Shown in pieces: positions 1 to 10,700 of a stretch of 64,000 nt of DNA. This DNA is from Argyresthia goedartella. Taxonomy: Eukaryota > Arthropoda > Insecta > Lepidoptera > Argyresthiidae. Position 1 is the first letter of the stretch, and every line of letters starts with the position of its first letter. Made by a program: the position numbers and the translations under genes. The stretch is taken from positions 36,100,906-36,164,905 of the forward strand of contig OX463818.1 in assembly GCA_949825045.1 (NCBI GenBank). Direction: 5' to 3'. Below the pieces are notes generated by a model. The model did not search any database. It was not told the DNA's origin and saw nothing but the letters and a program-made list of their open reading frames with translations.

Positions 1-2337
1 TTTTGCCTTAGTACTGTACGGAATTATGGTTCCATCATAAGTTACAGGAACAAGAGGCAGATGCTGTAACACACTATGGGAGTGTCTGGAGCCGACAATC
101 ATGGCTTGCGACTTACTGGGATTGACAAGTAGTCCATGAGACAGAGCCCAGCCCCTGATGTTCTCGAGATCGGCATTTAATGCACCCACAGAAGAAATCA
201 TATCACTTGGAGAGAAATGGCGGTAGATTTGCAGATCATCGGCATAAAGATGGTAAGAAGAAAAAATGGCATCCGAAATGGAATTGATGAAGACGGAGAA
301 AAGAAGAGGGGAAAGAATACCACCCTGAGGAACTCCAGAAGAAAGGTCGCACCACTCCGTGGAAGTCTCCTCGGTCCTAATACGCTGCTGACGACATCTC
401 AGGTAGGAGCCGAACCAGCTGGCAGCGGCCGAGCAGACATTCAGGGACTTCAGTATCTCAACGAGGATGTCAAAATCAACACAGTTAAAGGCACTGCTAA
501 AGTCTAGTAACGCTAACACAGTGATCTGCTTGATATCCATTGCCGATTCAATGTCATCGGTCACTTTAAGTAAGGCCGAGACTGTACTATGTCCCGGCCT
601 GAATCCGGACTGGAATTGATTCAACAGCCTGTTAGAGGAAAGATAGGAAGAGAGTTGAGTGTGGACAATTGATTCAAGGACTTTGGAAAGGAAAGGCAGG
701 ATAGATATTGGACGATAATCTTTAAATGAAGATGGATTTGAGGTTTTGGGAAGAGGGATAACTAACGCCTTTTTCCACACATTAGGAAAAGAACACTGAG
801 ATAGAGAGAAGTTAACAATGTGTGTAATGGCAGGTAGGAGGAAATCAAGGATGCTGTTTATCATTCTCGAGCAGATACTGTCGTCACCCACAGCTTTTGA
901 GGAGATGGCAAGCACTGCCTTCTTAACCGTGTCAATTTCGACAAGACTGAAGTCGAATGGGGTGGTGGTGGGAGATGGCTTGGAGCGCAGAGAATGCAGG
1001 GTGGCATCTTTAACAGAGGGATTCATTACAACAGGAGGGTCGGAGAAGAAACTATTAAGACCATTGAGATCGACATCACCAACCAATTGATTCTGGGACT
1101 TGCCAACACCAAGGGTTCTAAGGAACTTCCACACTTTAGCCGGGGTATAATTTTCGATGCACTCATAGATATGGCGGCGCTTGGCAGAGCGACACATATG
1201 GTTGCACCGATTGCGGAGACATTTGAAGGCAGCAAAGTTTTAATCAGTGGGGTCCTTTTTGTAGAGGCTTTTGGCTCTGTTCTTCTTTGCCATCAATCGC
1301 TTAATGGGATCAGAGAGCCAGGGCGCAGGGAGATGTTTTACTCGAACCTTTTTTACTGGTGCGTGCTTGTCGTAGAGTCCCAGAATAATTGTGTTGAAGT
1401 GGTGAATCTTGTCGTCAACAGTCTCACTAGTGATGACAGGCGACCAATCAATCGAGGCGGCATCAGACTTTAGGACAATAGGGTCTATACCCCTAAAACT
1501 ACGAGCAAAAATGAATTTACCTCTGCTTTTAGGAGGCCTAACCTTGTACGATAGATACACTAGGTCATGGAAAGAGAAAGGAGAGTTAAATTGACCATGG
1601 GCAGCAACTTTGTCTACATTAGAGGTTATCATGATATCGAGAAGAGATGGAGTGCAATGGGGCTGAAAATGAGTAGCGTTGAGAGGAAGAATATGCAAAT
1701 TGAAAGAATTGATAATGGCCTGGAGTTGGGCAGAGCGAGAGTCATTCTTAATAAGACAAGTATTAAAATCGCCGAGGATGAGAGTGTTATCATAAAGAGG
1801 AGTCAGCTCACTGAGCAGAGACTCGAATGTATCGAAGTAATCAATGTGAAGAGAGGGACTGTAGAGAACACCGAGCAGAACTTTATTATGGTGAAGACAG
1901 ATTTCAAGGAAAAGATGTTCTGCCGACTCAGAGTACACATTCGGGGAAGCACTTACAACTCTACAAGGAATGTCGGAGCGGAGGTAAATGGCTACACCAC
2001 CACCTGCCTTCCCAACTCTGTCGTTCCGATAGAGCCGGAAATCAGGCAATGAGTACATGGTGGAAGGTAGGGACGGTTTGAGAAACGATTCTGATATAAG
2101 AATTCCATCCACATGTTTGCCACTAAACGCCTCAAGTAGGTCCAGGTAACTGGAGTGGATGCTCTGGGCATTTATATGAACGAGGTTAAAATTATTTTCC
2201 AGGCCACCAAAGACAGTCGAGAGTTTGGCCGATAACGATTCCTCCACAATGGAGGTGTCGTTCGTCACATTTGTATAATCATCGCTTGATGAACATGATA
2301 AAATACAGTTGTCAAAAATATTACGTATGCTATCCAT
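1..2337 (-). pseudogene. Non-LTR retrotransposon ORF2 (endonuclease + reverse transcriptase), one in-frame stop, cut by window edge
   Basis: The ORF starts at ATG 2337 on the minus strand and encodes an APE-type endonuclease, then reverse transcriptase. Endonuclease landmarks, numbered from that start: INAQS near residue 57, SES with Glu83, GGGVAIY near 112, GDFN near 189, LLDIMI near 232 and a terminal His-Asp pair near 257. A TAA at 1240-1242 interrupts the frame, but the same frame then stays open to position 1. That part holds KDYRPIS, the GFRPGHST block, DFSSAFNCVD, GVPQGGILSPLLF and the catalytic YADD at 235-246. One nonsense codon in about 2.3 kb suggests a recent copy. It belongs to the Jockey/CR1-like group; the exact clade cannot be fixed by eye. 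The C-terminus and 3' end lie beyond the left edge. Confidence 0.9.
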
Positions 2338-2840
2338 ATATAATAGTTTAAAATATAATATTAATACTTATAAATACAAATATATATGCTTGTTTTTACT
2401 TAATTATAAATATATAAAATATCTACTATCTTAATCACACCAAGTTACTTGCCTGAACCAGTCCTACACTGGGTCTGCTTGGAGAGGAATAAACTAGGCA
2501 TATAGATGGAGAATTAACAGTAACACAATTTTCGAGACAAATACGTAATGCTGGGTCATAACATAATCTTAATACCTCATCCAGTGAGAAGACCATCGTC
2601 CGTGAGGGCCCCCTATTCTTCAGGAAAAGATCAGTTGATATGACCCTGACTCCCCACGCCCCAGAAGGGGTACTTGAGAAGATCCCCGATAAAACTAATT
2701 TTATAAAGTACTGCTGTCCACTTTTGACTAGTATATGGAATATAGAATGGGGACAACAGGACTTAATTAATGAGAGTTTGTAATTGACCAAAGATAAGTA
2801 TACCTTTTTGTCTTATTTGTGTCGTATGTGCTGTAAATGT
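2338..2840 (-). mobile_element. Probable 5' part of the same non-LTR element
   Basis: This stretch lies immediately 5' of the endonuclease ORF on the minus strand. It holds a 118-codon open frame (2791 to 2435) that resembles nothing I know. The frame ends before the ORF2 start, so it could be 5' UTR, an ORF1 remnant or chance. No zinc knuckle or coiled coil is visible. The left limit of the element is unknown. Confidence 0.35.
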
Positions 2841-3015
2841 CAACTCTGTAATCAGTAAATAAATAAATAAAGACACTTTTAATTCTTTTATTAAAGACTG
2901 TTGTCCCCCCATTGAATGTGGACTGAGCCAATGGGGACAATGGGACTAAAATAATAATTTTATTAAGTTGTCCCCATTGAATCGGGACATACCCAATGGG
3001 GACAACGGGACTACA
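2740..3015. repeat. Cluster of short hairpins with TTGTCCCCATTG / CAATGGGGACAA arms
   Basis: AATGGGGACAA followed by a short GGAC-type tract occurs near 2747, 2932 and 2995. The last two are paired with upstream TTGTCCCC arms. The third unit, about 2970-3005, has perfect 12-bp arms (TTGTCCCCATTG and its complement) around a 13-base loop. The second has one arm widened by two extra C. Arm identity and spacing suggest tandem copies of a hairpin unit near the 5' end of the adjacent LINE. No function can be assigned. Confidence 0.6.
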
Positions 3016-3689
3016 GGGAGGAAACTAGTACGCATGACTGGAAGAATGCTAAGGTTAGATAGTATTAATAAATATCCTGTAAAGTCCAAAAGTTGTGAAA
3101 AATGATGCATGCATTTCCCAAATCCTGGGAATTGGGTGAAATAATCACAATAGAGGAGCGATCACCCACCTGTGTTCAAAGGGCGTCCCACCTCATCATC
3201 TACCTATCATCTATTTATGTGTGTGTTTGTCGCCCGGCGCCCCTGTAACTTGAGTTGAATTGATGTAGGCTGTCCAGGCATTATGAATGCATTAACATAA
3301 TGTCCACATTCCTTTGGAGGCGTGTTTGTATGATGATTATGAATGAGTCACACAAATGCCAATCAATCATTTAAATTGTTTTATGAAATCACTATAACTC
3401 TTCCTCAGTACTAATCTAGCTAGTTGAATCAAATTAATTGTTCAATATTCATTTCTTATACTAGCTAGCGATACGATAATACCTGCGGCTTCACTCGCAT
3501 AACTCGAATCAAAATGGGCAGTCCATAAAAATATTAACCTCTCCTCCTCCCCCCTGCCCTTCTGCCCCTCCCTCTCTTTCCCTTCCCCTTTCCCCCTACC
3601 CCTGCCTCCCCCATTTGGGCAGAATTTTGAAAATGTCTTACTGAGCTGATCGCCTGCATGCGTGGAGTAGTTATTGATTTTCATACAAA
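3016..3689. other. No gene seen; pyrimidine-rich tract and anonymous sequence
   Basis: This is non-coding sequence between two LINE relics. A C/T-rich run near 3540-3610 opens a spurious minus-strand frame of 80 codons made of Gly/Arg/Glu-rich low complexity. Nothing else is recognisable. Confidence 0.5.
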
Positions 3690-3949
3690 CTCTAATCAGT
3701 TCAGTTCAGTTCAGTTTTAAATAGTTTATTTTCATTGGATTTTACATAGAGAATCTAATATAAAACCTCTTAAAAATAGTCATTAAAATTAAAAATAGTT
3801 ACCTGCCTAGGTGCATTCGAAATGTTGTCCTCAATGTGAGGAATGCACAAGAAACACATTGCATACTCTTTTCAAAATTCAAGTACTTATGTCTAAACAA
3901 TAATTGTTTGGTCAATTTACATGAAAAGAAGCTGTCAAATGGAGCTAAT

Positions 3950-4561
3950 TTACTGCCAGACCAGTTTATCATTTAAATAATCCTCAACTTTATAGTATGC
4001 CTTTTTAATTAATACATTCTTAACAGTTTTCTTGAATTGTTTTTCTGATAAATTAATAACATTGGAGGGCAACTTATTGTAACACCTAACAGAAAGCCCC
4101 TTGAAGCTAGAGGAAACTTTGCTTAAACGAAAATGAGTATAAGATAATTTTAATTTGTTTCTAGTATTAACTGAGTGAAGATCACATTTTCTATTAAAGC
4201 TACTGATATTTTTGCGGACATACATAATATTTTCATAAATATATTGAGAGGGAAGAGTCAAAATATTAATATCCTTAAATTTATCTCTCAAAGATGATCT
4301 AGCCTTCAAGTTATAAATGACCCTAATGGCACGTTTCTGTAAGATAAAAATACGTTCAACATTGGCAGCGCCGCCCCAAAGGAGTACTCCATATGACATT
4401 ACACTGTGAAAATAGGCATAATATACAAGCTTTGCTGTTTTTTCATCAGCTAGTTGCCGGATTCTTTTAACAGCAAAAGCCGCAGAACTTAATTTAGAGC
4501 CCAGTGTTTCAATATGTGGACCCCATTGCAGTTTACTATCCAGTGTTAAGCCAAGAAACAC
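3950..4561 (-). pseudogene. C-terminal domain of the Jockey-like relic
   Basis: These 203 codons continue the RT after a frameshift: the thumb region with LGLTLDSKLQWGPHI, the KTAKLVYYAYFHSVMSYG segment and the conserved C-terminal tail ending in DYLNDKLVWQ. The same tail pattern recurs in other family members in this window, which supports this as the natural C-terminus. Confidence 0.8.
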
Positions 4562-4641
4562 TGCCTTCTCGACAAAGCCCAGTGACTCCTTGTCCAGGTT
4601 TAATGGTGCTTCTACTTGCCTTAAATTTGGTAGATCAAATT

Positions 4642-5733
4642 TTATACAATTAGTTTTAGTAGCACCGATAGAGCAGAGTTCGCCTTGTCAAGAGATGTAG
4701 ATTGTCTCTGTATATTAAATATTATAGAAGTATCATCAGCGAACAATACAATATCGGCAGATTTTTCCATAAGGTATGGCAAGTCATTAATATAAATAAG
4801 AAATAAAAATGGTCCTAATACTGATCCTTGAGGGACACCCATTTCCATTTCACATCCGTTTGAAGCAATACCATTAACATTAATTTTTTGGGTTCTGTTC
4901 GACAAATAAGAATGAATTAATTCATTTGACTTATCTGTTATTCCATAATGTTTAAGTTTATTGAGCAAGGTCTCATGATTTACGCAATCAAAGGCTTTAG
5001 AAAGATCACAGAATACTCCAAGAGCATCCTCTGAATTTTCCCAAGAATCATAAATATGGGATATAAGAGCTATGCCTGCGTCAATAGTTGATCTACCTTT
5101 CGTAAACCCAAACTGTTTCGCGTGGAAAAGCCCATTAGAACTAAAGTGATAAAGCATTTGCTTGAGCATAATCTTTTCAAAGAGTTTACTTAACACTGGT
5201 AATATCGCAACTGGCCTATAGTTATTAGGATCACATTTTTCTCCTGTTTTAAATAATGGTATAACCTTAGCTAATTTCATGAGATCTGGGAACATTCCAT
5301 TTTTGATGCAAACATTAAAGATGTGTGCCAACAATGGAGCTATACTTGTTATAATGGATTTAATAACCTTAACTGATAGTCCCCAGTGGTCCTCAGTTGA
5401 TTTTAACTTAAGTTGACCAAATGTTTTAATAATAGTATAATCGCTAATTTTCTTAAATGAAAAACCTTCATTACATCTGCTAACATTTTCTATCAGCAGT
5501 TTGGTTGCTGCTTCTGGTGATGAATTAAGCCCATAGGTTAGTTGGGATGGAATTTCCTTAAAAAACCTTTCGAAAATGTTTGCAACTTCAGCTGGTGAGT
5601 CTACTTTTTTATCATCTACGATGAAACAAATATTTCTATCTTGCAATTTAGACTTTCCAGATTCCTGATTAATCATCTTCCAAACGGTTTTAATTTTATC
5701 ATATGATTTAACTATTTTATTTTTAATATGCAA
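4642..5733 (-). pseudogene. Reverse transcriptase fragment of the Jockey-like relic
   Basis: This is the longest uninterrupted frame of the relic at 3690-5866: 363 codons spanning RT fingers and palm up to just past the FADD catalytic motif. The initiator ATG is internal; homologous sequence continues upstream in the same frame to about 5860. It would copy element RNA at a nicked target, but it lacks the endonuclease and the thumb is in another frame, so it is presumed inactive. Confidence 0.85.
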
Positions 5734-5866
5734 TATCTTAGCTGCTAGGCATACCCTTTTAAATGTCTTTGAGTAATTTCTAACATACTCATGAAATTCT
5801 GGACTTGGCGTTAGTGTTTTTTCGGCATACAGGTCATAAAGTTTTCTCTCATAAAGTAATCTCCCC

Positions 5867-6020
5867 TTGTCCCTCTTACGGGGGAGAATTTCGAAAAAAA
5901 ACTTTACTGAACTGACGTATCACCTCTATAAACTACCTACCTGTCAAATAAAAACATCATAGTTCAAGTAGTTTTTTTATGTCCGTACAATTTTCATCCC
6001 TCTATCCCGTCTTAGCGGGG
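5867..6020. other. Left flank of the 55-bp array with diverged related sequence
   Basis: The segment holds imperfect relatives of the array unit: GGGAGAATTTCGAAA followed by a GACGTATCACCTCTATAA stretch near 5883-5928, and a GGGGGGAAATTGG start just before the array. It may be the ancestral monomer from which the array grew. Confidence 0.4.
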
Positions 6021-7055
6021 GGAAATTGGAAAATCACTTGCTTGGTTGACGTCTCATACCTATAGGGAGTCTATAGGAAATTGGAAAATCACTTGCTTGG
6101 TTGACGTCTCATACCTATAGGGAGTCTATAGGAAATTGGAAAATCACTTGCTTGGTTGACGTCTCATACCTATAGGGAGTCTATAGGAAATTGGAAAATC
6201 ACTTGCTTGGTTGACGTCTCATACCTATAGGGAGTCTATAGGAAATTGGAAAATCACTTGCTTGGTTGACGTCTCATACCTATAGGGAGTCTATAGGAAA
6301 TTGGAAAATCACTTGCTTGGTTGACGTCTCATACCTATAGGGAGTCTATAGGAAATTGGAAAGTCACTTGCTTGGTTGACGTCTCATACCTATAGGGAGT
6401 CTATAGGAAATTGGAAAGTCACTTGCTTGGTTGACGTCTCATACCTATAGGGAGTCTATAGGAAATTGGAAAATCACTTGCTTGGTTGACGTCTCATACC
6501 TATAGGGAGTCTATAGGAAATTGGAAAATCACTTGCTTGGTTGACGTCTCATACCTATAGGGAGTCTATAGGAAATTGGAAAATCACTTGCTTGGTTGAC
6601 GTCTCATACCTATAGGGAGTCTATAGGAAATTGGAAAATCACTTGCTTGGTTGACGTCTCATACCTATAGAGAGTCTATAGGAAATTGGAAAGTCACTTG
6701 CTTGGTTGACGTCTCATACCTATAGGGAGTCTATAGGAAATTGGAAAGTCACTTGCTTGGTTGACGTCTCATACCTATAGGGAGTCTATAGGAAATTGGA
6801 AAATCACTTGCTTGGTTGACGTCTCATACCTATAGGGAGTCTATAGGAAATTGGAAAGTCACTTGCTTGGTTGACGTCTCATACCTATAGGGAGTCTATA
6901 GGAAATTGGAAAATCACTTGCTTGGTTGACGTCTCATACCTATAGGGAGTCTATAGGAAATTGGAAAATCACTTGCTTGGTTGACGTCTCATACCTATAG
7001 GGAGTCTATAGGAAATTGGAAAATCACTTGCTTGGTTGACGTCTCATACCTATAG
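6021..7055. repeat. Tandem array, 55-bp unit, 19 copies
   Basis: The unit starts GGAAATTGGAAAATCACTTG and recurs every 55 bases from 6021 to 7011 with almost no divergence. Differences are an A/G variant in the AAATCAC/AAGTCAC position (near 6360, 6415, 6690, 6745 and 6855) and one GGGAGT to GAGAGT change near 6670. Each unit contains the inverted repeat TATAGggagtCTATA. The last unit ends TATAGactccCTA, with the central bases in the opposite orientation. Homogeneity implies recent expansion. It lies upstream of the first recognised septin exon, possibly in an intron. Confidence 0.97.
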
Positions 7056-7606
7056 ACTCCCTACGTGTAAAATGTCCGCTTGATAAGGCAAGTAGGTTTT
7101 GATTTTCATACTAACTTCAACCCCCTACTTCCACCCCCGAGGGGATACCCTACGCTGGATAAGGCAGCCCCAACATTGACTTATCTCTAAGGCCAGCGCT
7201 TTAGGTTGTTCCTTGATATATCAGTCAATAAGTCAGGACTTAATTTATATACATAGATGATTTGATTTGATAAATTTGCTTAATTTTCGGTGTGTTACAC
7301 AGAGTGGGCGGTTTCAAAGTTTCTACAGTGCCAATCTCCCTTTCCTCTTTTCCAAGCGAAATAAGAAGAAGTGGATTGATGCAAAATTCTGTCCCTTATT
7401 TGTGGTGGTCTTATAGTTATCAATTATCATAGTCTTTGACCCTTTAAGTCGGCTAGGAGCTATTATTTCCCACCAAATTCTCAGCCTTAAGGCTTGCAAA
7501 TAAACTCGACAATTAATCAAAAACTTGCTTATGCCTTATTAAGGTTTAAAAGCGCCATTGGTTGACTATAATGCCTCCACATGAAACGTAACCACATGTT
7601 TCCCAG
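7056..7606. other. Non-coding flank upstream of the first recognised septin exon
   Basis: Anonymous sequence with no exon recognised. It ends in a pyrimidine tract and CCCAG acceptor at 7602-7606. Septin P-loop coding sequence was looked for here and further left and not found. Confidence 0.5.
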
Positions 7607-7793
7607 CTGACGATCTGCGACACGGTCGGCTACGGCGACCAGGTGAACAAGGAAGACAGCTTCAAAGCCGTCGTGGACTACATCGACGCTCAGTTCGAGG
7701 CTTACCTACAGGAGGAGTTGAAGATCAAGCGCGTGCTGCCGAGCTACCACGACAGCCGGCTGCACGTCTGTCTCTACTTCATCTGCCCGACTG
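7607..7793 (+). CDS. Septin exon (G3 region)
   Basis: The acceptor is TTTCCCAG at 7599-7606 and the donor GTGAGG follows 7793. The exon is 187 nt, entered in phase 0 and left with one base. It begins [12 protein letters not shown], with the Switch II DxxG motif, and includes the SEPTIN6-group block [16 protein letters not shown] and [16 protein letters not shown]. The open frame runs on past the donor to 7918, but that extension is repeat sequence. Confidence 0.95.
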
Positions 7794-10700
7794 GTGAGGC
7801 TTCACACAAGCACGCCCTTAGGTTTACGTACCCGAAGGCTGCCAAACGGGACCCTATTACTACGCCTCCGCTGTCCATCTGTCCTTTCGTCCGTGAGAGG
7901 GCTCTATCGTCCTGGTAGAGACGACACAAAAGGCCGAGTCGGCAGTGACCCTGCCTACCAAGCCAAAGCTCCCGGGTTCGAGTCCTCGTGAGGGCAAATA
8001 TTTTTTTGATGAGAACAGATGTTTGGGAACAAGGGAGTCATGGCTGTTTATATATCTTAGTATAACATTTATCTAAATAAGTACGTGTATCGTTCTCTAG
8101 TGCCCAAGATACAGGAAATCCTAGTTTGGGGCTAGATCAATGAGTAAATAGTGTCCAAGTTATTATTATAAAAAAAAGAGAGTTGTCATTTTTACAGAAT
8201 GTGTATTTCTGTTGCCGCCTCAGCAACAAATAACGAACTACACGATATTATATAAGCCCTTTAAGTCTGCTTTAAGGTGGCGTCCCCATACAGGTTGAAA
8301 CACTTCAACACCAGCCGCGATATAACAAACCATCACATGATTCAAATATGATCTAAGATTTCGCGGCTTATGGCGCAATTGGTTTGATACCGGTTTCGCT
8401 ATCTTAGAGTGATGGGTTCGAATCCACGTTCGTACATAATGTTATTCTCTTTTTGTTTTCGTTTTATTATTTTAAGTTGTTATTTTGTACGATGGTAGGG
8501 AACCCTTCATGCGCGAGTCCGATCCGCACTAGACCGATTACAGGAATTGTTAAATTTACAATGAGACCGAGCCGAGAGTGGCGGAGGAGAGAAACTAAAA
8601 TATAACTAATTAACAAAAAAGAAAATAAAAAGACAAACACACCCGACACATTAATGACTAGTATTTAATCACACATCAAAAATACTGGTTTGCACAGCAA
8701 AAAAGGATCAACAAAAACACTTTTTATGTTTTAAATATTTAATGAGTACTTAAGTTTATGTTTTAAGTATATGTTGTTGTTCTTACATGTTGAACCTAAC
8801 AAAGGATAAAGGGGGCTTCGCTTCGATCACCCCCTTTACCCTTCACCTAAGCTACCGCTGCAAATATAAGGGATATTTGCTGTGCAAATCAGTATTTTTG
8901 ATGTGCTGTTTAATATTTCCCCACATTAATTAAACCTTATAATATAATTTATATACAGTGGTGGTCCGCTAATTATAAACACAGTTCCATATGCTCAGAT
9001 GATGCTCAGAGTTAGCTGCAGAATCGGGTTTTTTTGGCATATTTTTTATGTTTTTTTGGTTTAGTGGTGTATGTTAAATAATAGCCAAATTATTATTGTA
9101 TAAAATAAATGCAAAACAAATATCACATGAGTTATCAACAAGATTTATTTATTCCTTTACCTAATCTAGTCGTCATTCTGGCTTACTAGCAGTTGGACAA
9201 TTAATTAGAAACAAAATGAAAACCTTTATACAATATAATTTAATAAAAACAAGAAATATTTATGAAAGTATAATAAAACAATCGGTATTACTATATTAAT
9301 AAACAAATGAGTATTTAGTTTGATAGCCGCGATTATCAGTTACAGTACAGCTATACAACGACGCGGCATGGACGACATTAGTTTTTCGCATGTTTCCAAA
9401 GGGATGTTGCTCCATGCCTCCACAAATCCGTCGTGAAGCGCCTGCGCATTTCCATACTTGGTATCCGACACTTGTTTCTTTACAATAGCCCACACATTTT
9501 TTATCAGATGCAATCTGGACTGTTTGCGGGCCAATCTAATACCGTCAGAGATGGTTCCCTGATGAATGCCTTCACGCTGTTAGCAGTGTGTTTCGGATCG
9601 TATCCTGTTGGAATATCCGTTATAGTCAGCATAAGGAATCATGGTTTCTTCTTATATATTTTTGTACTGGTACTGATCCAGTGTCCCTTTAATTTTCGTA
9701 ACGGGACCGATTCCGTAACCAGAAAGGCAACCCCATACTTTGATATTTCCCCCACCGTGCTTTACTGTTTTCATTGTATACTTAGTGCCACTAGCTATAA
9801 AGCGGATCAGCACAATTCTTGTTAACTTGATAACTTTGACAACTCCATACAAATTTGTATGGAGTTGTCAAAGTTAATCGGAGAATAGTGCTAATCCGCC
9901 TTATAGCTAGTGGGCCTTAGCATCTAAAGCTTGGTTGAAAGGGCGACGAACGTTTCGTTTCCCATATATATCCATAATTTATCATATTGATTTTCGTTTC
10001 GTCCGAAATAATAGTTTGTGTGATTGATACATAATGAAGGTCATTAAAACTCGAGTGTTTGTAATAATATTACGCGATAGTTTTAATGCCTAATTATGTA
10101 CAGGTACATACACTAGTTCATCTACACACATATCATAAGCTCTTTATGATGTGTTCAGGAACCGCACGTTCGACTGGCATTGTGGCATTGATATTTTTTC
10201 TGCACTTGTTTAGCTTGTTCAGTAGTACTAACTTCACAGACATGGTGGCGTTCGAAATGTGAATGTCATAATATGTCGAAATATTGATACATTATAGTCA
10301 TAATGTATCTAATTAGTTGTCCAGCTACAAACAGGGCGAAATAATGAAAGATTTATGTAATGTTAGAAAAAAACTATGTTATAACTGGTAGGAATTGTCG
10401 TTTGCACTTATTCTATTCATTATTAGTGTAACTACCTAAATACATTACCTTATTCCTTTCATGTCATTAAAAAGTCTTAAATCAGGTTATACTGAAGATC
10501 GTGGGTGTATGGTGCTGTGTTTCTAATTAGCTGACCACCACTGTATAACGCATTAAGTTATTTTATGTAATCAGTGTATGCGAGTGACAAACTCATTAAC
10601 AAAGTTTTGAAATTTGTGTCACATTGATACCTTTAGGTCTGGTGTTAAAATTCAAACAGCTTTACTCTGCCGCCCCACCCTAACCACAAAATGTGACCCC

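Larger units (their letters stand above)
3690..5866 (-). mobile_element. Jockey-like non-LTR retrotransposon relic, 5'-truncated
   Basis: The minus strand encodes reverse transcriptase in two frames. The frame from about 5860 to 4642 includes NYRPVAILPVLSKLFEKI, QFGFTKGRST, VFCDLSKAFDCVNHETL, MGVPQGSVLGPFLF and the catalytic FADD. After a frameshift between 4642 and 4561 the C-terminal part continues to 3950 (FLGLTLDSKLQWGPHI, SVMSYGVLLWGG, CYNKLPS, DYLNDKLVW). The match begins abruptly near 5866 with no endonuclease, so the copy is 5'-truncated. The 3' UTR runs to about 3690 and ends next to four TTCAG-like units. Relics of the same family occur at 17.1-17.7, 38.9-39.5, 49.5, 51.7-52.9 and 62.5-63.3 kb. 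Confidence 0.85.
8956..10543 (-). mobile_element. Tc1-like DNA transposon, decayed, with nested insertions
   Basis: Both ends carry CAGTGGTGGTC..GCTAATTA..AAACAC as inverted repeats (8956 inward; 10543 inward) and both are flanked by TA, the Tc1/mariner target. The minus strand encodes pieces of a Tc1-type transposase: [21 protein letters not shown] near 9700-9780 and a C-terminal stretch ([20 protein letters not shown]) near 9370-9430. Frames are broken. At least two other elements are nested inside: a palindromic MITE at 9787-9915 and an M3-family MITE near 10083-10315. The structure lies in a septin intron and must be inactive. Confidence 0.88.

Noticed and set aside
3442..3684. Minus-strand 80-codon ORF rich in Gly/Arg/Glu
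   Set aside because: Produced by a C/T-rich tract; low complexity with no conserved feature.
6021..7055. CRISPR-like direct repeats
   Set aside because: Units are contiguous with no variable spacers, and the genome is eukaryotic; this is a minisatellite.
7794..7918. Extension of the first septin exon to the next stop
   Set aside because: A consensus donor follows codon PTG, the next exon completes the split Gly codon, and the extension is dispersed-repeat sequence.
8362..8436. Functional tRNA gene
   Set aside because: Boxes A and B are good but the acceptor-stem halves do not pair, so a pseudogene or SINE head is more likely.
9433..9825. Plus-strand 130-codon ORF
   Set aside because: Antisense to Tc1-like transposase fragments and partly built from a MITE palindrome.
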